From: G963677485 sp942492855
GTDB lineage: Bacteria > Armatimonadota > HRBIN16
Assembly: GCA_942492855.1 (NCBI GenBank)
Contig: OW818647.1
Location: 4,960,001 to 5,024,000 of the forward strand
Direction: 5' to 3'
Length of the DNA stretch: 64,000 bases
The number at the start of each line of letters is the position of its first letter. Position 1 is the first letter of the stretch. A model generated the notes under the pieces. It was not told where the DNA came from. It made no database searches and saw only the letters and a program-made list of their open reading frames with translations. The translations under genes and the position numbers were made by a program. Shown here one piece after another: positions 9,004-18,352 of this stretch.

Positions 9004-9858
9004 GTGTTTATATCCTGTGTATGTGTTGTGATTGTCCGTTATTTGGTAACGCATCGTGCAATAGAGACGGTTCGGATGTTAAGCCTGCGACATTCGCGTT
9101 ATTCAATGGGCACACGGCCGAGGTCGCGGGCTAAAGCCCTGCGGCTAATTGAACGACAAGCCGGCTCGAAGCCGGCTGCAGTATCATGCCACCGGGTGTG
9201 AGATGGGTTGGCTTACCACAATGCGACGTACGGCGCACCCCAGCCAGCACGGGCGGGTGCTTTTCGGATCATAAGCCGTGTCCTTCAGGGCGCGGCGGTG
9301 AGTATTTGATTTGTGGGTAACCAACTGGGCCAAAGCCCTCGGCAATAGGTAAGCACCAGCCCATGCTGACACGCCAACCCAGGCTGTAACTGATACTATC
9401 GGCGCCCTAATCTTGTCTGTATGGGCGACCGGCCGGTCGCCCATACAACATTTTCTGGCAACCTTGGGCGCCCACTAGGGACGCCCCTACGACCAGTTAC
9501 TCCGTTGGCCAGAGGGGTCTGCAATGACGCATAGCACGTCCGGACGCCCCGAAGGGGCATGATTCCTTGTAGCCAGGGGTGAGCGAAGCGATACCCCTGG
9601 CTACAGAGCCACACTGTTTACCCGAATGGGGGTCGAACCGTATCGTTGCATTTCCATACAGGTAATACCATGCCGACCCACTTCGGGGTAGGATGAACAC
9701 GCTACTCACCACGGGTATCGCTTCGCTCACCCGTGGCTGTAATGAATCGCACCCGCTTCGGGGTGCCCGGACGGAAACTAACTGCGGTGATCGGGCAACC
9801 ATGGGCGCCCACAAGGGACGCCCCTACGACTAGTTATTCATATGCCCATAGTCATGCT
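9004..9858. repeat. Repeat-filled gap inside the his gene cluster
   Basis: 855 bases with no credible gene. It is packed with palindromic elements: GGGCTAAAGCCC (9128-9139); paired AGCCGGCT blocks (9159-9177); a perfect 30-bp palindrome (9418-9447); two near-identical direct repeats GGGCGCCCAC..GGACGCCCCTACGAC (9466-9493 and 9803-9830); a 12-bp stem GTAGCCAGGGGT/ACCCCTGGCTAC (9569-9580 with 9593-9604) whose loop GAGCGAAGCGAT recurs inverted near 9716-9728; and a CCACGGGT/ACCCGTGG hairpin. Short ORFs here are compositional. Confidence 0.75.
9418..9447. repeat. Perfect 30-bp palindrome
   Basis: Each 15-base half (TGTATGGGCGACCGG) is the exact reverse complement of the other, with no loop. It belongs to the same palindrome family as 62290-62310, which shares the inner GGGCGACC/GGTCGCCC arms. 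Confidence 0.9.
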
Positions 9859-10491
9859 CTAGAGCTGCGAAAAATTCCGCAACATGGTCATCCCCACCGC
9901 ACTGCTCTTCTCCGGGTGGAACTGCACGGCCCGCACATTCCCCTTGCGCACGGCGCAGCAGAACGGCACACCATATTCGCTTTCGGCCAGAACATGCTCA
10001 CGCTCACTGGGAGCACCATAGTAGCTATGCACGAAATAGACGTATGAACCTTCGGGGACACCCGCAAACAGCGCGTCCTCAACACACGGCTTCAACACGT
10101 TCCAGCCGATCTGGGGCACCTTCAATGGCAGGCCATCCGATCCCGTCATCTCAGATGGAAACTTGATCACATTGCCAGGGATCACCCCAAGGCCACCCGG
10201 GGTGAGCCCGTTGAAGCTCTCCTCGCTCTCGTCAAACAGGAGCTGTAATCCCAGGCATATCCCCAGGAACGGCTTGCCGGTATCGATGAACTGTCTGACA
10301 GCACCCAGCAATCCCGAAGCCCGTAGATTATCAATCGCAGCACCGAATGCCCCCACGCCGGGCAGCACCACGCGGTCCGCATGAAGGATGCGTTCGGGGT
10401 CGCTGCAGATAGCCGCTTCCACCCCGATCTTGTGAAACGCCTTCTCCACGCTTCGCAGGTTGCCCATGCCGTAGTCCACGATCTCGATCAT
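9859..10491 (-). CDS. hisH: Imidazole glycerol phosphate synthase glutaminase HisH
   Basis: Class I glutamine amidotransferase that supplies ammonia to HisF in the fifth step of histidine synthesis. Motifs: N-terminal IVDYGMGNLRSV, oxyanion strand LPGVGAFG, nucleophile Cys in FLGICLGLQLLF, and the His/Glu pair in AVQFHPEKS near residue 190. Length 210 is normal. Its ATG follows directly on the hisB stop with no spacer, so the two are co-transcribed. The cyclase partner hisF must be elsewhere in the genome, a split seen in several phyla. Confidence 0.97.
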   Translation of the reverse strand: MIEIVDYGMGNLRSVEKAFHKIGVEAAICSDPERILHADRVVLPGVGAFGAAIDNLRASGLLGAVRQFIDTGKPFLGICLGLQLLFDESEESFNGLTPGGLGVIPGNVIKFPSEMTGSDGLPLKVPQIGWNVLKPCVEDALFAGVPEGSYVYFVHSYYGAPSEREHVLAESEYGVPFCCAVRKGNVRAVQFHPEKSSAVGMTMLRNFSQL

Positions 10492-11082
10492 CTATAACGC
10501 CCCTTTTGTGCTCGGAAGACCCGTTTCCCCTGCGCGCATCTGAACGGCATCCGCCAGCGCGCGTCCCAGTGCCTTGAAAGCCGCTTCCGCGATGTGGTGC
10601 AGGTTGGTGCCCGCCATCTTGTTCACGTGCAGCGTCAGACCAGCGTGCAGGCTGAATGCCCGCAGGAACTCGTCCACCAGCTCCGCGCTCATCGTGCCGA
10701 TAATCGCCGGCGGCAGATTCAAATTACTCGCCAGGAAAGGCCGCCCGGAGATATCCAGCGCCACCTGTACCAGACTTTCGTCCATCGGAACCAGACCACT
10801 TCCATACCGATTGATCCCGCGCTTGTCGCCAACCGCTTTCGCGAAAGCCTGGCCCAGACAGATGCCCACATCCTCTACCGTGTGGTGCGCATCGATCTGA
10901 AGGTCGCCCACGCACTTCACACGCAGATCAAACAGGCCATGCCGTGCTACATGCGTTAGCATGTGGTCGAAGAAGCCCACACCGGTCTCAATCGTCGAGA
11001 GGCCGCTGCCATCGAGATTCAACTCTATGCTGATCTCCGTCTCGGTCGTCTTGCGCTCTACACGTGCGGTTCGGTTGTTCAT
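10492..11082 (-). CDS. hisB: Imidazoleglycerol-phosphate dehydratase HisB
   Basis: Mono-functional IGP dehydratase (196 residues, no phosphatase fusion). The manganese-binding signatures are present: FFDHMLTHVARHG, DAHHTVEDVGICLG and the repeat copy NLHHIAEAAFKALGRAL. It dehydrates imidazole glycerol phosphate to imidazole acetol phosphate. It starts 3 bases after hisD and abuts hisH, so hisD-hisB-hisH form one transcription unit. Confidence 0.97.
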   Translation of the reverse strand: MNNRTARVERKTTETEISIELNLDGSGLSTIETGVGFFDHMLTHVARHGLFDLRVKCVGDLQIDAHHTVEDVGICLGQAFAKAVGDKRGINRYGSGLVPMDESLVQVALDISGRPFLASNLNLPPAIIGTMSAELVDEFLRAFSLHAGLTLHVNKMAGTNLHHIAEAAFKALGRALADAVQMRAGETGLPSTKGAL

Positions 11083-11085
11083 AGC

Positions 11086-12369
11086 CTATTCCTCTCGTCT
11101 GATCGATGCGGCGATTTTGTGAGCCTCAAGGTGCTCCAGCTCCGCCAGCGTTTCGATGGTGCCAATCAATGGCTGCAGTGCTTCTTTGGTAAAACTGATC
11201 ACGCTGGTCTTTTTTACGAAGTCATCCACATTCAACGGTGAGCTAAACCGTGCAGTGCCAGCGGTCGGCAACGTGTGGCTTGGGCCCGCCACGTAGTCAC
11301 CCAGTGACTGCGGCGCGTAGTGCCCCAGCAGAACCGCTCCTGCGCACGTGATCTGCGGCAACAGCGACCATGGGTCGGCCACCATCAACGCAAGGTGCTC
11401 AGGTGCGCATTCATTCGCATACTCCACAGCTTCAGCCATGTCTCGGGTGACCACCACCCCGCCGTTTTCGGCCAGTGTCTGGGCCAGAATCTCATGGCGC
11501 GGCAGCGTCGGGGCGATCTCGGCAATCGCAGCCACCACCGCATCCGCCATCTTCTGGCTGGGCGTGATGAGGAAAGCCGCAGTGTGCGAGTCGTGCTCCG
11601 CCTGAGACAGCAGGTCCAGAGCCACGAACTTTGGGTTGGCCGTATCATCTGCCACGATGCCAACTTCGCTGGGACCCGCCAGCATGTCGATGCCGACCAC
11701 TCCATACAGCAGCTTCTTAGCGTATGTGACATACAAGTTACCCGGTCCAGCGATTTTATCAACGGCTGTGATGGTCTCCGTGCCATACGCCATAGCGGCG
11801 ATGGCCTGCGCACCACCGATCTTGTAGATGGTATCAATGCCCGCCTCTCGCGCGGCTGCCAGCACCAGAGCCGGCAGCTTGCCGTCAGGCCCGCATGGGC
11901 TGCACATCACCAGGCGCTTCACGCCTGCCACTTTGGCCGGTATGGCGCACATCAACACACTGCTGGGATACGCGGCCAAGCCGCCCGGTACATACAAGCC
12001 TGCACTGCGCAGCGGGATGATCATCTGCCCCATCGCCTCACCGGGCTGGAAATCAATCCAGGTCTCGCGGCGGTGCTTCATATGAAAGCTGCGGATGCGC
12101 TGCGCGGCCATCCGTATCGCTTGCAGTGCCTCTTCGGGCAGCGAGGCGATCGAGTCATCAAACTCTTGTTCACTCACGCGGAGGTCGTCGAGTACAGCAC
12201 CGTCGAACTTGGCGGTCAGCTCCTTCAGAGCCGCATCGCCCCTGTCTTGAACAAGCTGCAGAATCTCCTTCACACGCTGTTCCACTTCAGGATGGTGCTG
12301 GGCAAGTGGTCTGGCCAAAAAGTCTCTGACGGCCTGGGGCGTGGCTTCTGCGGTATTGATGCTCCTCAT
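11086..12369 (-). CDS. hisD: Histidinol dehydrogenase HisD
   Basis: Catalyses the last two oxidations from histidinol to histidine, NAD- and Zn-dependent. Family signatures are IPLRSAGLYVPGGLAAYPSSVLM, KIGGAQAIAAMAYGTETI, VDKIAGPGNLYVTYAK, DLLSQAEHD and the catalytic Glu-His pair in NECAPEHLAL. The start at 12369 (MRSINTAEATPQ) has GGGAGG five bases upstream and is preferred over a frame nine residues longer. 427 residues is normal. First gene of the hisDBH unit. Confidence 0.96.
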   Translation of the reverse strand: MRSINTAEATPQAVRDFLARPLAQHHPEVEQRVKEILQLVQDRGDAALKELTAKFDGAVLDDLRVSEQEFDDSIASLPEEALQAIRMAAQRIRSFHMKHRRETWIDFQPGEAMGQMIIPLRSAGLYVPGGLAAYPSSVLMCAIPAKVAGVKRLVMCSPCGPDGKLPALVLAAAREAGIDTIYKIGGAQAIAAMAYGTETITAVDKIAGPGNLYVTYAKKLLYGVVGIDMLAGPSEVGIVADDTANPKFVALDLLSQAEHDSHTAAFLITPSQKMADAVVAAIAEIAPTLPRHEILAQTLAENGGVVVTRDMAEAVEYANECAPEHLALMVADPWSLLPQITCAGAVLLGHYAPQSLGDYVAGPSHTLPTAGTARFSSPLNVDDFVKKTSVISFTKEALQPLIGTIETLAELEHLEAHKIAASIRREE

Positions 12370-12469
12370 CGGTGCCTCCCGATCGTAATTTAACACTCAA
12401 CTACTATTATATCCGTTCAGAACGTTAGAGAACGGAGCGACAATTCGGTAAGCTATAAATGATGCACTG

Positions 12470-12967
12470 ATGTGTTGCAGGCTGCGTGTCGCGAAACACA
12501 GGGGGAAGAAAATTAACAGGTTCGTAAAGTATGTATTGCCGTTGATCTTGTGGATGCTACTGATGTTCATGTTATCCACATCAATGGGTTCGAATGATGT
12601 CTCCCAGCACATGTTGTCGACACTACTGCGCCAGTGGTTTCCGGCCATCACACCACAGATAATCGAGCATATGAATGCGATCGCACGAAAACTTGCACAC
12701 CTGACGGAGTACGCCATCCTTGCCGTGCTGCTCTACCGAGCCCTGCACCAAGGCTACCAACGCAAGATGACGCAGGCGTTTCGATTCACAGTGGCCTTTT
12801 CTATTATGTTCGCGACACTCGATGAGTTTCACCAAAGTTTCGCGGCCAATCGCACACCTTCTGTTTGGGATGTGATGATTGATGCTGCAGGGGCCACGAT
12901 TGGTATCGGTGTGTTATTTCTCATCCACCGATATAGCCACAAGCCGAACAAGTATCTCGCTCGGTGA
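12470..12967 (+). CDS. VanZ-like membrane protein
   Basis: 165 residues with about four hydrophobic segments. The family pattern is clear: RKLAHLTEYAILAVLLYRAL, then DEFHQSF.ANRTPSVWDVMIDAAGATIGIG. VanZ-family proteins are integral membrane proteins; the founding member gives low-level teicoplanin resistance, but most are of unknown function. The start is uncertain: the ATG at 12470 has no good ribosome site, while GGGGGAAG occurs at ~12503 without a standard start after it. It is divergent from hisD. Confidence 0.8.
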   Translation: MCCRLRVAKHRGKKINRFVKYVLPLILWMLLMFMLSTSMGSNDVSQHMLSTLLRQWFPAITPQIIEHMNAIARKLAHLTEYAILAVLLYRALHQGYQRKMTQAFRFTVAFSIMFATLDEFHQSFAANRTPSVWDVMIDAAGATIGIGVLFLIHRYSHKPNKYLAR

Positions 12968-13035
12968 GGAAGCCGGACATCATCGTCGCGGCACGGGCCA
13001 CGACGACCGTGTCCAGCTCCTTAATACGTGAGCTC

Positions 13036-13353
13036 TTATTCCTTGATGCGTGTCAGCACTAAGGCCATTGAGGAGTTAGATGGGGTTAAAGTCATCGTAT
13101 CTTTTTCCATCTTCATGGTCATTTCTTCGGGTTTGCCCTTGATCGTCATCTTGATTTTATCGCCCTTGAGCTCCCAGGTTCCCGCCATGGTCATCCCCGC
13201 AACAGTAAGATTGAACACCTTGTCCGACTTGAACTCCCACGTCGTGTCAGCCATGCCAAGCTTCGCCGACCACTTACCCTCTACCTTTGGACCGCAGCCC
13301 ACCAGAGCCCCAAGAATGGTGACGCAGATAACCAGTGCCAGGATACGTTTCAT
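13036..13353 (-). CDS. Small lipoprotein, lipocalin-like fold likely
   Basis: 105 residues from the ATG at 13353, which has GAGGTG six bases upstream; the frame also reads from a GTG at 13362. A type II signal peptide ends in the lipobox LVGC, so it should be lipid-anchored. The remainder, starting GKWSAKLGMADTTWEFKSDKVF and continuing GTWELKGDKIKMTIKG, has the strand pattern of small lipocalin-like domains (DUF5640-type), in which a short beta-barrel follows a GxW motif. Ligand unknown. It faces the VanZ-like gene convergently. Confidence 0.7.
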   Translation of the reverse strand: MKRILALVICVTILGALVGCGPKVEGKWSAKLGMADTTWEFKSDKVFNLTVAGMTMAGTWELKGDKIKMTIKGKPEEMTMKMEKDTMTLTPSNSSMALVLTRIKE

Positions 13354-13647
13354 GATATTCACCTCGTACAGAATTAAGTGTAGTATACCGTAAAGTTCCG
13401 ATTGCCGTACAAGCTGACTCTATGACGGACGCAGACAGACAGGTCATCACACACGATCCACGGTATGCGCAATATCAACATCTACACCATGTATCACATC
13501 ATCATGTGTGATTCACGTCCTGCTGGTGAGGTGTTCGCCGAGTTGAGGGCGGAATATGGCCTATCGGACTGTGTCAATAGACTTAGCTGAGTATGATAAG
13601 GAGTGGCCCAAAGGCACAGCTATCGCGTTCAGCTCGCCGTGCTTCAC

Positions 13648-14358
13648 CTAATCCTTCTGAAAGAAGTATTTAGCCGTCCGCCTCACATTCTGGTCAGGGT
13701 CATTATAGGCGATCTGCTTCATCAGCGTTCGAACCTCGCGGCTATCTGATGGATACTCCAACATGCAGGATACAACCATGTCACGGCACCAAGGTTCGTT
13801 GCGAAACTGTTTATAAGCCTGGATTAATGGTGTAGCCTTCGGATCTGCCATATATGAAAAGTTGCATAACACATCATACACTGACTTCATGAAGGGTTGT
13901 ATGGCGATGGCAACCATCAATCGGTTCTTTCGGTAATAATGCAATGCCTTCATCATATGTGGTGTCAACACTTCGCCGCTTATCGCGACATTGAACGCTT
14001 GCTCGAAAGAGCCTATAGACTTGCCTAGCAATGCTGCATCGTTCCGCTTCTCAGAGAATCGAGCTAAGCACGGCAGAGCATGAACGAAGTGGTCGTGGAA
14101 CTTTTTGTCATGTATCAAAGGTTCGATTTGTGCCAGCTTGACCCTATTCTTCATCATGTATTCCAAGGATATGGATAGCAGGATATACCAGTTGAGATCA
14201 TCCATCTTGTCCGATTTCAACAATGGCAGCAACTTGCCCGCATCATTCCAGCGGATCCTTAGCTTCTTGCATTCAGTATAGCGTTGCGCATAGTCTTTGA
14301 GTTGCCAAATGGCCTTACATTCGGCTTTATATGTTTCATGAGCCTCTTGAGGAGTCAT
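13648..14358 (-). CDS. Unknown helical protein, HEAT-like C-terminus
   Basis: 236 residues, no signal peptide, predicted mostly helical. The last ~60 residues (RDMVVSCMLEYPSDSREVRTL, then PDQNVRRTAKYFFQ) resemble two HEAT/PBS-lyase-type repeats. I do not recognise a family. It lies 42 bases downstream of the pentapeptide-repeat gene on the same strand and may be co-transcribed with it. Confidence 0.6.
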   Translation of the reverse strand: MTPQEAHETYKAECKAIWQLKDYAQRYTECKKLRIRWNDAGKLLPLLKSDKMDDLNWYILLSISLEYMMKNRVKLAQIEPLIHDKKFHDHFVHALPCLARFSEKRNDAALLGKSIGSFEQAFNVAISGEVLTPHMMKALHYYRKNRLMVAIAIQPFMKSVYDVLCNFSYMADPKATPLIQAYKQFRNEPWCRDMVVSCMLEYPSDSREVRTLMKQIAYNDPDQNVRRTAKYFFQKD

Positions 14359-14400
14359 AGTATCCGCACCTCGCTTGTCCGAAACTAGGGATTAATAACG

Positions 14401-15219
14401 TCATCGAATCGTAGTAAGAGCCTGCTTACCGGTCACGGTTGACTGCTTCATCAAATCATCCAAGTTACATGGCATCTCGTTCCAGTGAGTCGAGTTTGTG
14501 CTCATCCCTTGCATTGCAACGCCGTCCATTGCACAATCCTTCACGTAGGCGCCGTCAAGATTGGCATAATTCATGTTGGCACCGGAAAAGAAGGAGACAT
14601 CCAAAAAGGCACCAGATAGATTCGCACCCTGCATATTGGCACCCTGCAGCTTTGTACCTATCAGGTAAGCATTTTGCATATTTGCACTGCTCAGGGATGC
14701 ACCATGTAGCTTTGCAGCAAACAGACTAGTCTGGATAAGCGAGGCTCCGGACAGATTGGCGTTATCTAGATAGCACATACCCAAATCTGCATAGTTCAAG
14801 TTCGCTCCACGTAGATCAGCACCAGTGAGAGTAACCATACTCAGAGTGGCAGCTTGCAGATTGGCACCTTTTAGATTGGCCCCTTGCATGCCCTTCCCAA
14901 ATATAACTGCACCTTGCAGATCAGCACCTTGCAGATCAATACCTTTTAAATCTCTATTGTCATGAATCTTCAGGCCAATGATGGACACACTTTCTATTGG
15001 CTCCAGGTTCAGTGTTCGCAAGTTCCTTTTATTGGCCTGCAAGGCGGCCTTCAGGTCGGGGTAATAACCGGATACAATGATGGAGCTGTCGATTCTCCTC
15101 AGTGTAATGATGCCGCTTTTGTACCAAAAACCCGCGACAGCTAGTGTAGCGAGCGCGATCGAGGCGATGACAACCCACATTACCTTTGAATTTTTCAAGC
15201 CGTTCCACCCTTCATCCAT
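14401..15219 (-). CDS. Membrane-anchored pentapeptide-repeat protein
   Basis: 272 residues. One N-terminal transmembrane segment (~13-31, VMWVVIASIALATLAVAGFWY) is followed by a linker and then by about 30 A(D/N)LxG-type pentapeptides from ~75 to ~235 (for example GADLQGAVIFG, GANLKGANL). These fold as a right-handed quadrilateral beta-helix. In other systems such proteins mimic DNA or act as scaffolds; here the membrane anchor suggests an extracytoplasmic scaffold. No partner is evident beyond the neighbouring 13648-14358 gene. Confidence 0.85.
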   Translation of the reverse strand: MDEGWNGLKNSKVMWVVIASIALATLAVAGFWYKSGIITLRRIDSSIIVSGYYPDLKAALQANKRNLRTLNLEPIESVSIIGLKIHDNRDLKGIDLQGADLQGAVIFGKGMQGANLKGANLQAATLSMVTLTGADLRGANLNYADLGMCYLDNANLSGASLIQTSLFAAKLHGASLSSANMQNAYLIGTKLQGANMQGANLSGAFLDVSFFSGANMNYANLDGAYVKDCAMDGVAMQGMSTNSTHWNEMPCNLDDLMKQSTVTGKQALTTIR

Positions 15220-15340
15220 GTTCGAACTAGTTTGCCGACTCGGATTGTACGCTTACTTTATGATGAATACAATGCCGTTTACACCGAGTATAGATGGAGT
15301 TTATTCACCAACTCGCCTTATTATCGGGCAGCACACAACT

Positions 15341-18202
15341 CTACTCCATCACCAGCACCATGGCGGAATACGCCCCGACGCCTACGCTAAAGGGCAGGGT
15401 GACCGAAGCATACTCGCCCTTCCATGGGTCGTAGAGCACGCCCTTACCACGCCCGCCGATCTTGAGGGTGTTCGTGCCGCTGTGGTCATTGACCAACAGA
15501 AAGATTTTCCTTTGCTGTCCATCAATGTTTCTCAGATAAGGCACGTAGTAGAATCGGTCGGGCCGCGAGGCGGTCACAACCAGTCCACCGTCGCCCAGCT
15601 TACGGACGCTGCTCACAATTCTCTTAAGGTCACCGGTGGTGCGTGCGCCAGCCAGCAGTTTTCTGACCTGTGGTGTTTCCGCCTCGCTGTCACCCAGTGT
15701 CGGGATTTTGCCTGACCAGATCAACATACCTCCCTGTAAGACGAACCGGAGCAGCTTCTGGAGGGTAGCCAGTGGAATGATATCCATGTCTGGCATGATC
15801 ATCACTTTGTATTCATACCCTGCAATCTGCAGTGCCCGATTAGCTATCTGGGCGTGATCGATGGCGTCGGCATCCAGCAGATTGAAACCGATGTTCTGAC
15901 GGAACATCGCTTCGAATAGAGCGTCCTGCTTTTTCTGCATTGGTTGATATTCAGGGTGCGCCGAGGTGGCAAAGACATTCTGTTGTGTAGGCCGACAGCG
16001 CCCCTGGAAGGTCTCGATCGGGTAGTAGACCGCCACTTTCGCCATATCGCGAGCACCGCGCAGGAAATAGCAAAGACGGGCCGCGTAGTCAGTCACGTTA
16101 CGGAACTCATCAACCGGGTAGGCGTTGTAGTTCACGTAGCTGTTAATGATACTTACTCCGCCCGCGCACATCATGTTGATGTTTTTCCGATACACACTGA
16201 TCGGGATTAAACGCAACTGCGATGACCCCGCATCCAGGTAACCAGACAGTATGGGTTCAATCAAGGCTTGCGCCACGAAGTTTCCATGAGCGCGGTTCCC
16301 GGATAAGGAATACTTCTGCATCATCAGGTTGTTTGACTGACTGATGCCGTGACGGTTAAATTGGTGGTCGTACCCCGCGATCTTGAAGTTTTCCATTGAC
16401 TGCATGAAGTTGCCATACAGGCTTACATGGCTGGACATCCACTCTTCGAGCAGCAGGTGACCTGAGAGAGAGCCGCCATTCTTCGCGCACCAGTCGGCTA
16501 TTTGTCTGAAGCAGTTTTTTGACATCAGGTTGCCTACAGTCTGCCAGAAATGCCGTCTGATGATGTTACCCTCATCGGATTGCGGCAGGTACATCGCGGC
16601 CAGGCACGGTGCCAAGTCATACCCATGTCCCGCGCGAAATGCCTGCTGGATGCTGTCATCCCAGGGTAGATAGGCTTCGCTATTAGCAGTTACAGGTGCT
16701 GCGAAATTCGTCACGGTGTTCAGCGAGGGTTCATTTGTGTAGAAGGCGGTCACATACCGAAACCGGCTACCAAAACGCTGCTTATATGCCTCATGGGTGA
16801 TGGTAATGTAGCGTTTCACCGCATCGGCATTCAGCAGATTAGGATACTCCCCATGGTTGAACCACGAATCTCGCCGGTCAGGAATCCCCAGCATCTTCTT
16901 CGCGACATATACGCAGAACGCCCAGTCACCGTCCATACCTTCGGTTGTGGCTGTTGTCGCACTAAAGGGTACCGCTATGCCGTTCTTGTAGCGAATCTTG
17001 CCATTCACCACCGGGTATAAAACGGCAGCCACCAGCCGCAATGCATCTTTCGGAAGATTAACGGCAAGCGACTTTCGCCCTTTACCAGGTTGAGTGATTT
17101 GATATACACCGTAGGAAGCATATTCGGGATGCCCATCCACGGTTAGCCCTCCAGCCGCGCCGCTGGGATACATATCCTCATCGAAAATCCAGGCACCCAT
17201 CTTGCGATTCATCGCATCATCAAGGTTTGCGAGGACATCATCCCAAGCGCGCTCATTGTGCAAATAGTTGCCATTCGGCAAACCGAGAACGGCGGTCCCG
17301 ATGCCATAGTTCTGTAATTCCTGGAAATTCGGGCGGCATCCCATGATGTACTGTCCCATTCGGTACTCTGCACCCGGTTGTTCAAAAACCGGATCAGTAC
17401 CCTTAAGCACGGCCATCTTTGCGCTGGATACGCTTGCGATTCCGGAAGGAATCACTTCAACTCCCGCAGCTCCTGACTGGTGGAGCTCCACACAATACTT
17501 CGAATAGATTGAAGCCAGCTCATCAGCAGCCAAGGCGCGTTTGATGACCGCAAGCTCCGTGATCCATCCATCAAAACCTGGGATATTGTAGGCCGGTTCA
17601 CTGCCAATCCGCATGGGTGATGCAGAATTGTTCAGCTTGCCTGGATCAATTGGGGAGCTCTCTGTATCGAGTTTGCCATCGACGTAAGAACGAATCCGCT
17701 GACCGTCAAAGCTGATTGTGAGCATCATCCATCTGTCAACGATGTCAGAATTATCGATATAAGTCCAGACGTTGTTTACCGAATTCGGGCTGGTATACCA
17801 GCCGATTTTCTGAGATGCTATGACGAAGTTGGGTGCAGGACCGAACTGAATACGGAAATCAGAAGGTTGAGGTGCACACTTGGTGATCAAAGAGCCGGTG
17901 ATGTTCTGTTGTTCCCGCAAACGCATCCAAAAGTTGATAGTAAACTGACTATGTCCCCACAACTGCTCACGGTTGGCAATCTCCACATACTGTTTCGGGC
18001 TCAGAGAGAGTGCCTTGGTGCCAGCTACTGGTCCCTCAGCCTGCATCCGCTTGTCAGTCAGCTTCACGGTGTTACCATGACCTGATAGATCGACGACCAT
18101 GCTGCCTATGACATCGGCGAAGTTCCAATACCCGCCAAGATCAGCCTTAGCGACGCCGAATTGCTCAAGCAGGGGGATGCGTGCTGATGGTTGTGTCTGC
18201 AC
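15341..18202 (-). CDS. LamG + GH106-like glycoside hydrolase, paralog 1
   Basis: 953 residues from a GTG at 18202, chosen because AAGGAG lies exactly 10 bases upstream, as in both paralogs; a longer frame to 18238 is less likely. Residues ~18-235 are a LamG/concanavalin-like jelly roll (GGYWNFADVIGSMVVDLSGHGN, INFWMRL, DGWITELAVIKRALAADE). The rest matches alpha-L-rhamnosidase family GH106: ITITHEAYKQRFGSRF, FYTNEPS (Glu491), YLPWDD, GHGYDLAPCLAAMY, WCAKNGGSLSGHLLLEEW (Glu586/587), then a glutamine-amidotransferase-like beta-domain (YEYKVMIMPDMDIIPL). No signal peptide, so possibly cytoplasmic. Rhamnosidase activity is inferred. Confidence 0.75.
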   Translation of the reverse strand: MQTQPSARIPLLEQFGVAKADLGGYWNFADVIGSMVVDLSGHGNTVKLTDKRMQAEGPVAGTKALSLSPKQYVEIANREQLWGHSQFTINFWMRLREQQNITGSLITKCAPQPSDFRIQFGPAPNFVIASQKIGWYTSPNSVNNVWTYIDNSDIVDRWMMLTISFDGQRIRSYVDGKLDTESSPIDPGKLNNSASPMRIGSEPAYNIPGFDGWITELAVIKRALAADELASIYSKYCVELHQSGAAGVEVIPSGIASVSSAKMAVLKGTDPVFEQPGAEYRMGQYIMGCRPNFQELQNYGIGTAVLGLPNGNYLHNERAWDDVLANLDDAMNRKMGAWIFDEDMYPSGAAGGLTVDGHPEYASYGVYQITQPGKGRKSLAVNLPKDALRLVAAVLYPVVNGKIRYKNGIAVPFSATTATTEGMDGDWAFCVYVAKKMLGIPDRRDSWFNHGEYPNLLNADAVKRYITITHEAYKQRFGSRFRYVTAFYTNEPSLNTVTNFAAPVTANSEAYLPWDDSIQQAFRAGHGYDLAPCLAAMYLPQSDEGNIIRRHFWQTVGNLMSKNCFRQIADWCAKNGGSLSGHLLLEEWMSSHVSLYGNFMQSMENFKIAGYDHQFNRHGISQSNNLMMQKYSLSGNRAHGNFVAQALIEPILSGYLDAGSSQLRLIPISVYRKNINMMCAGGVSIINSYVNYNAYPVDEFRNVTDYAARLCYFLRGARDMAKVAVYYPIETFQGRCRPTQQNVFATSAHPEYQPMQKKQDALFEAMFRQNIGFNLLDADAIDHAQIANRALQIAGYEYKVMIMPDMDIIPLATLQKLLRFVLQGGMLIWSGKIPTLGDSEAETPQVRKLLAGARTTGDLKRIVSSVRKLGDGGLVVTASRPDRFYYVPYLRNIDGQQRKIFLLVNDHSGTNTLKIGGRGKGVLYDPWKGEYASVTLPFSVGVGAYSAMVLVME

Positions 18203-18352
18203 TATCTGGTAACTCCTTGATTTATTTTGATCGCACACAGAATCGCTTTGTTAAGCGAAGCTCCGTATAGGTTGGCGTTGTGATAATAGCACTCACCCCA
18301 ATTGATGAGGATCACGCAGCAACTCCCTTCATTTGTGGATATGGTTCATCCC

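Noticed and set aside
9184..9814. Three overlapping minus-strand frames in the his gap
   Set aside because: They read through palindromes and repeats and have no family features.
11320..12393. 357-codon frame opposite hisD
   Set aside because: Antisense shadow of a certain gene; GC-rich codon bias opens the other strand.
13463..13591. 41-codon frame starting MRNINIYTMYHII
   Set aside because: No ribosome site and no similarity I recognise; too short to support.
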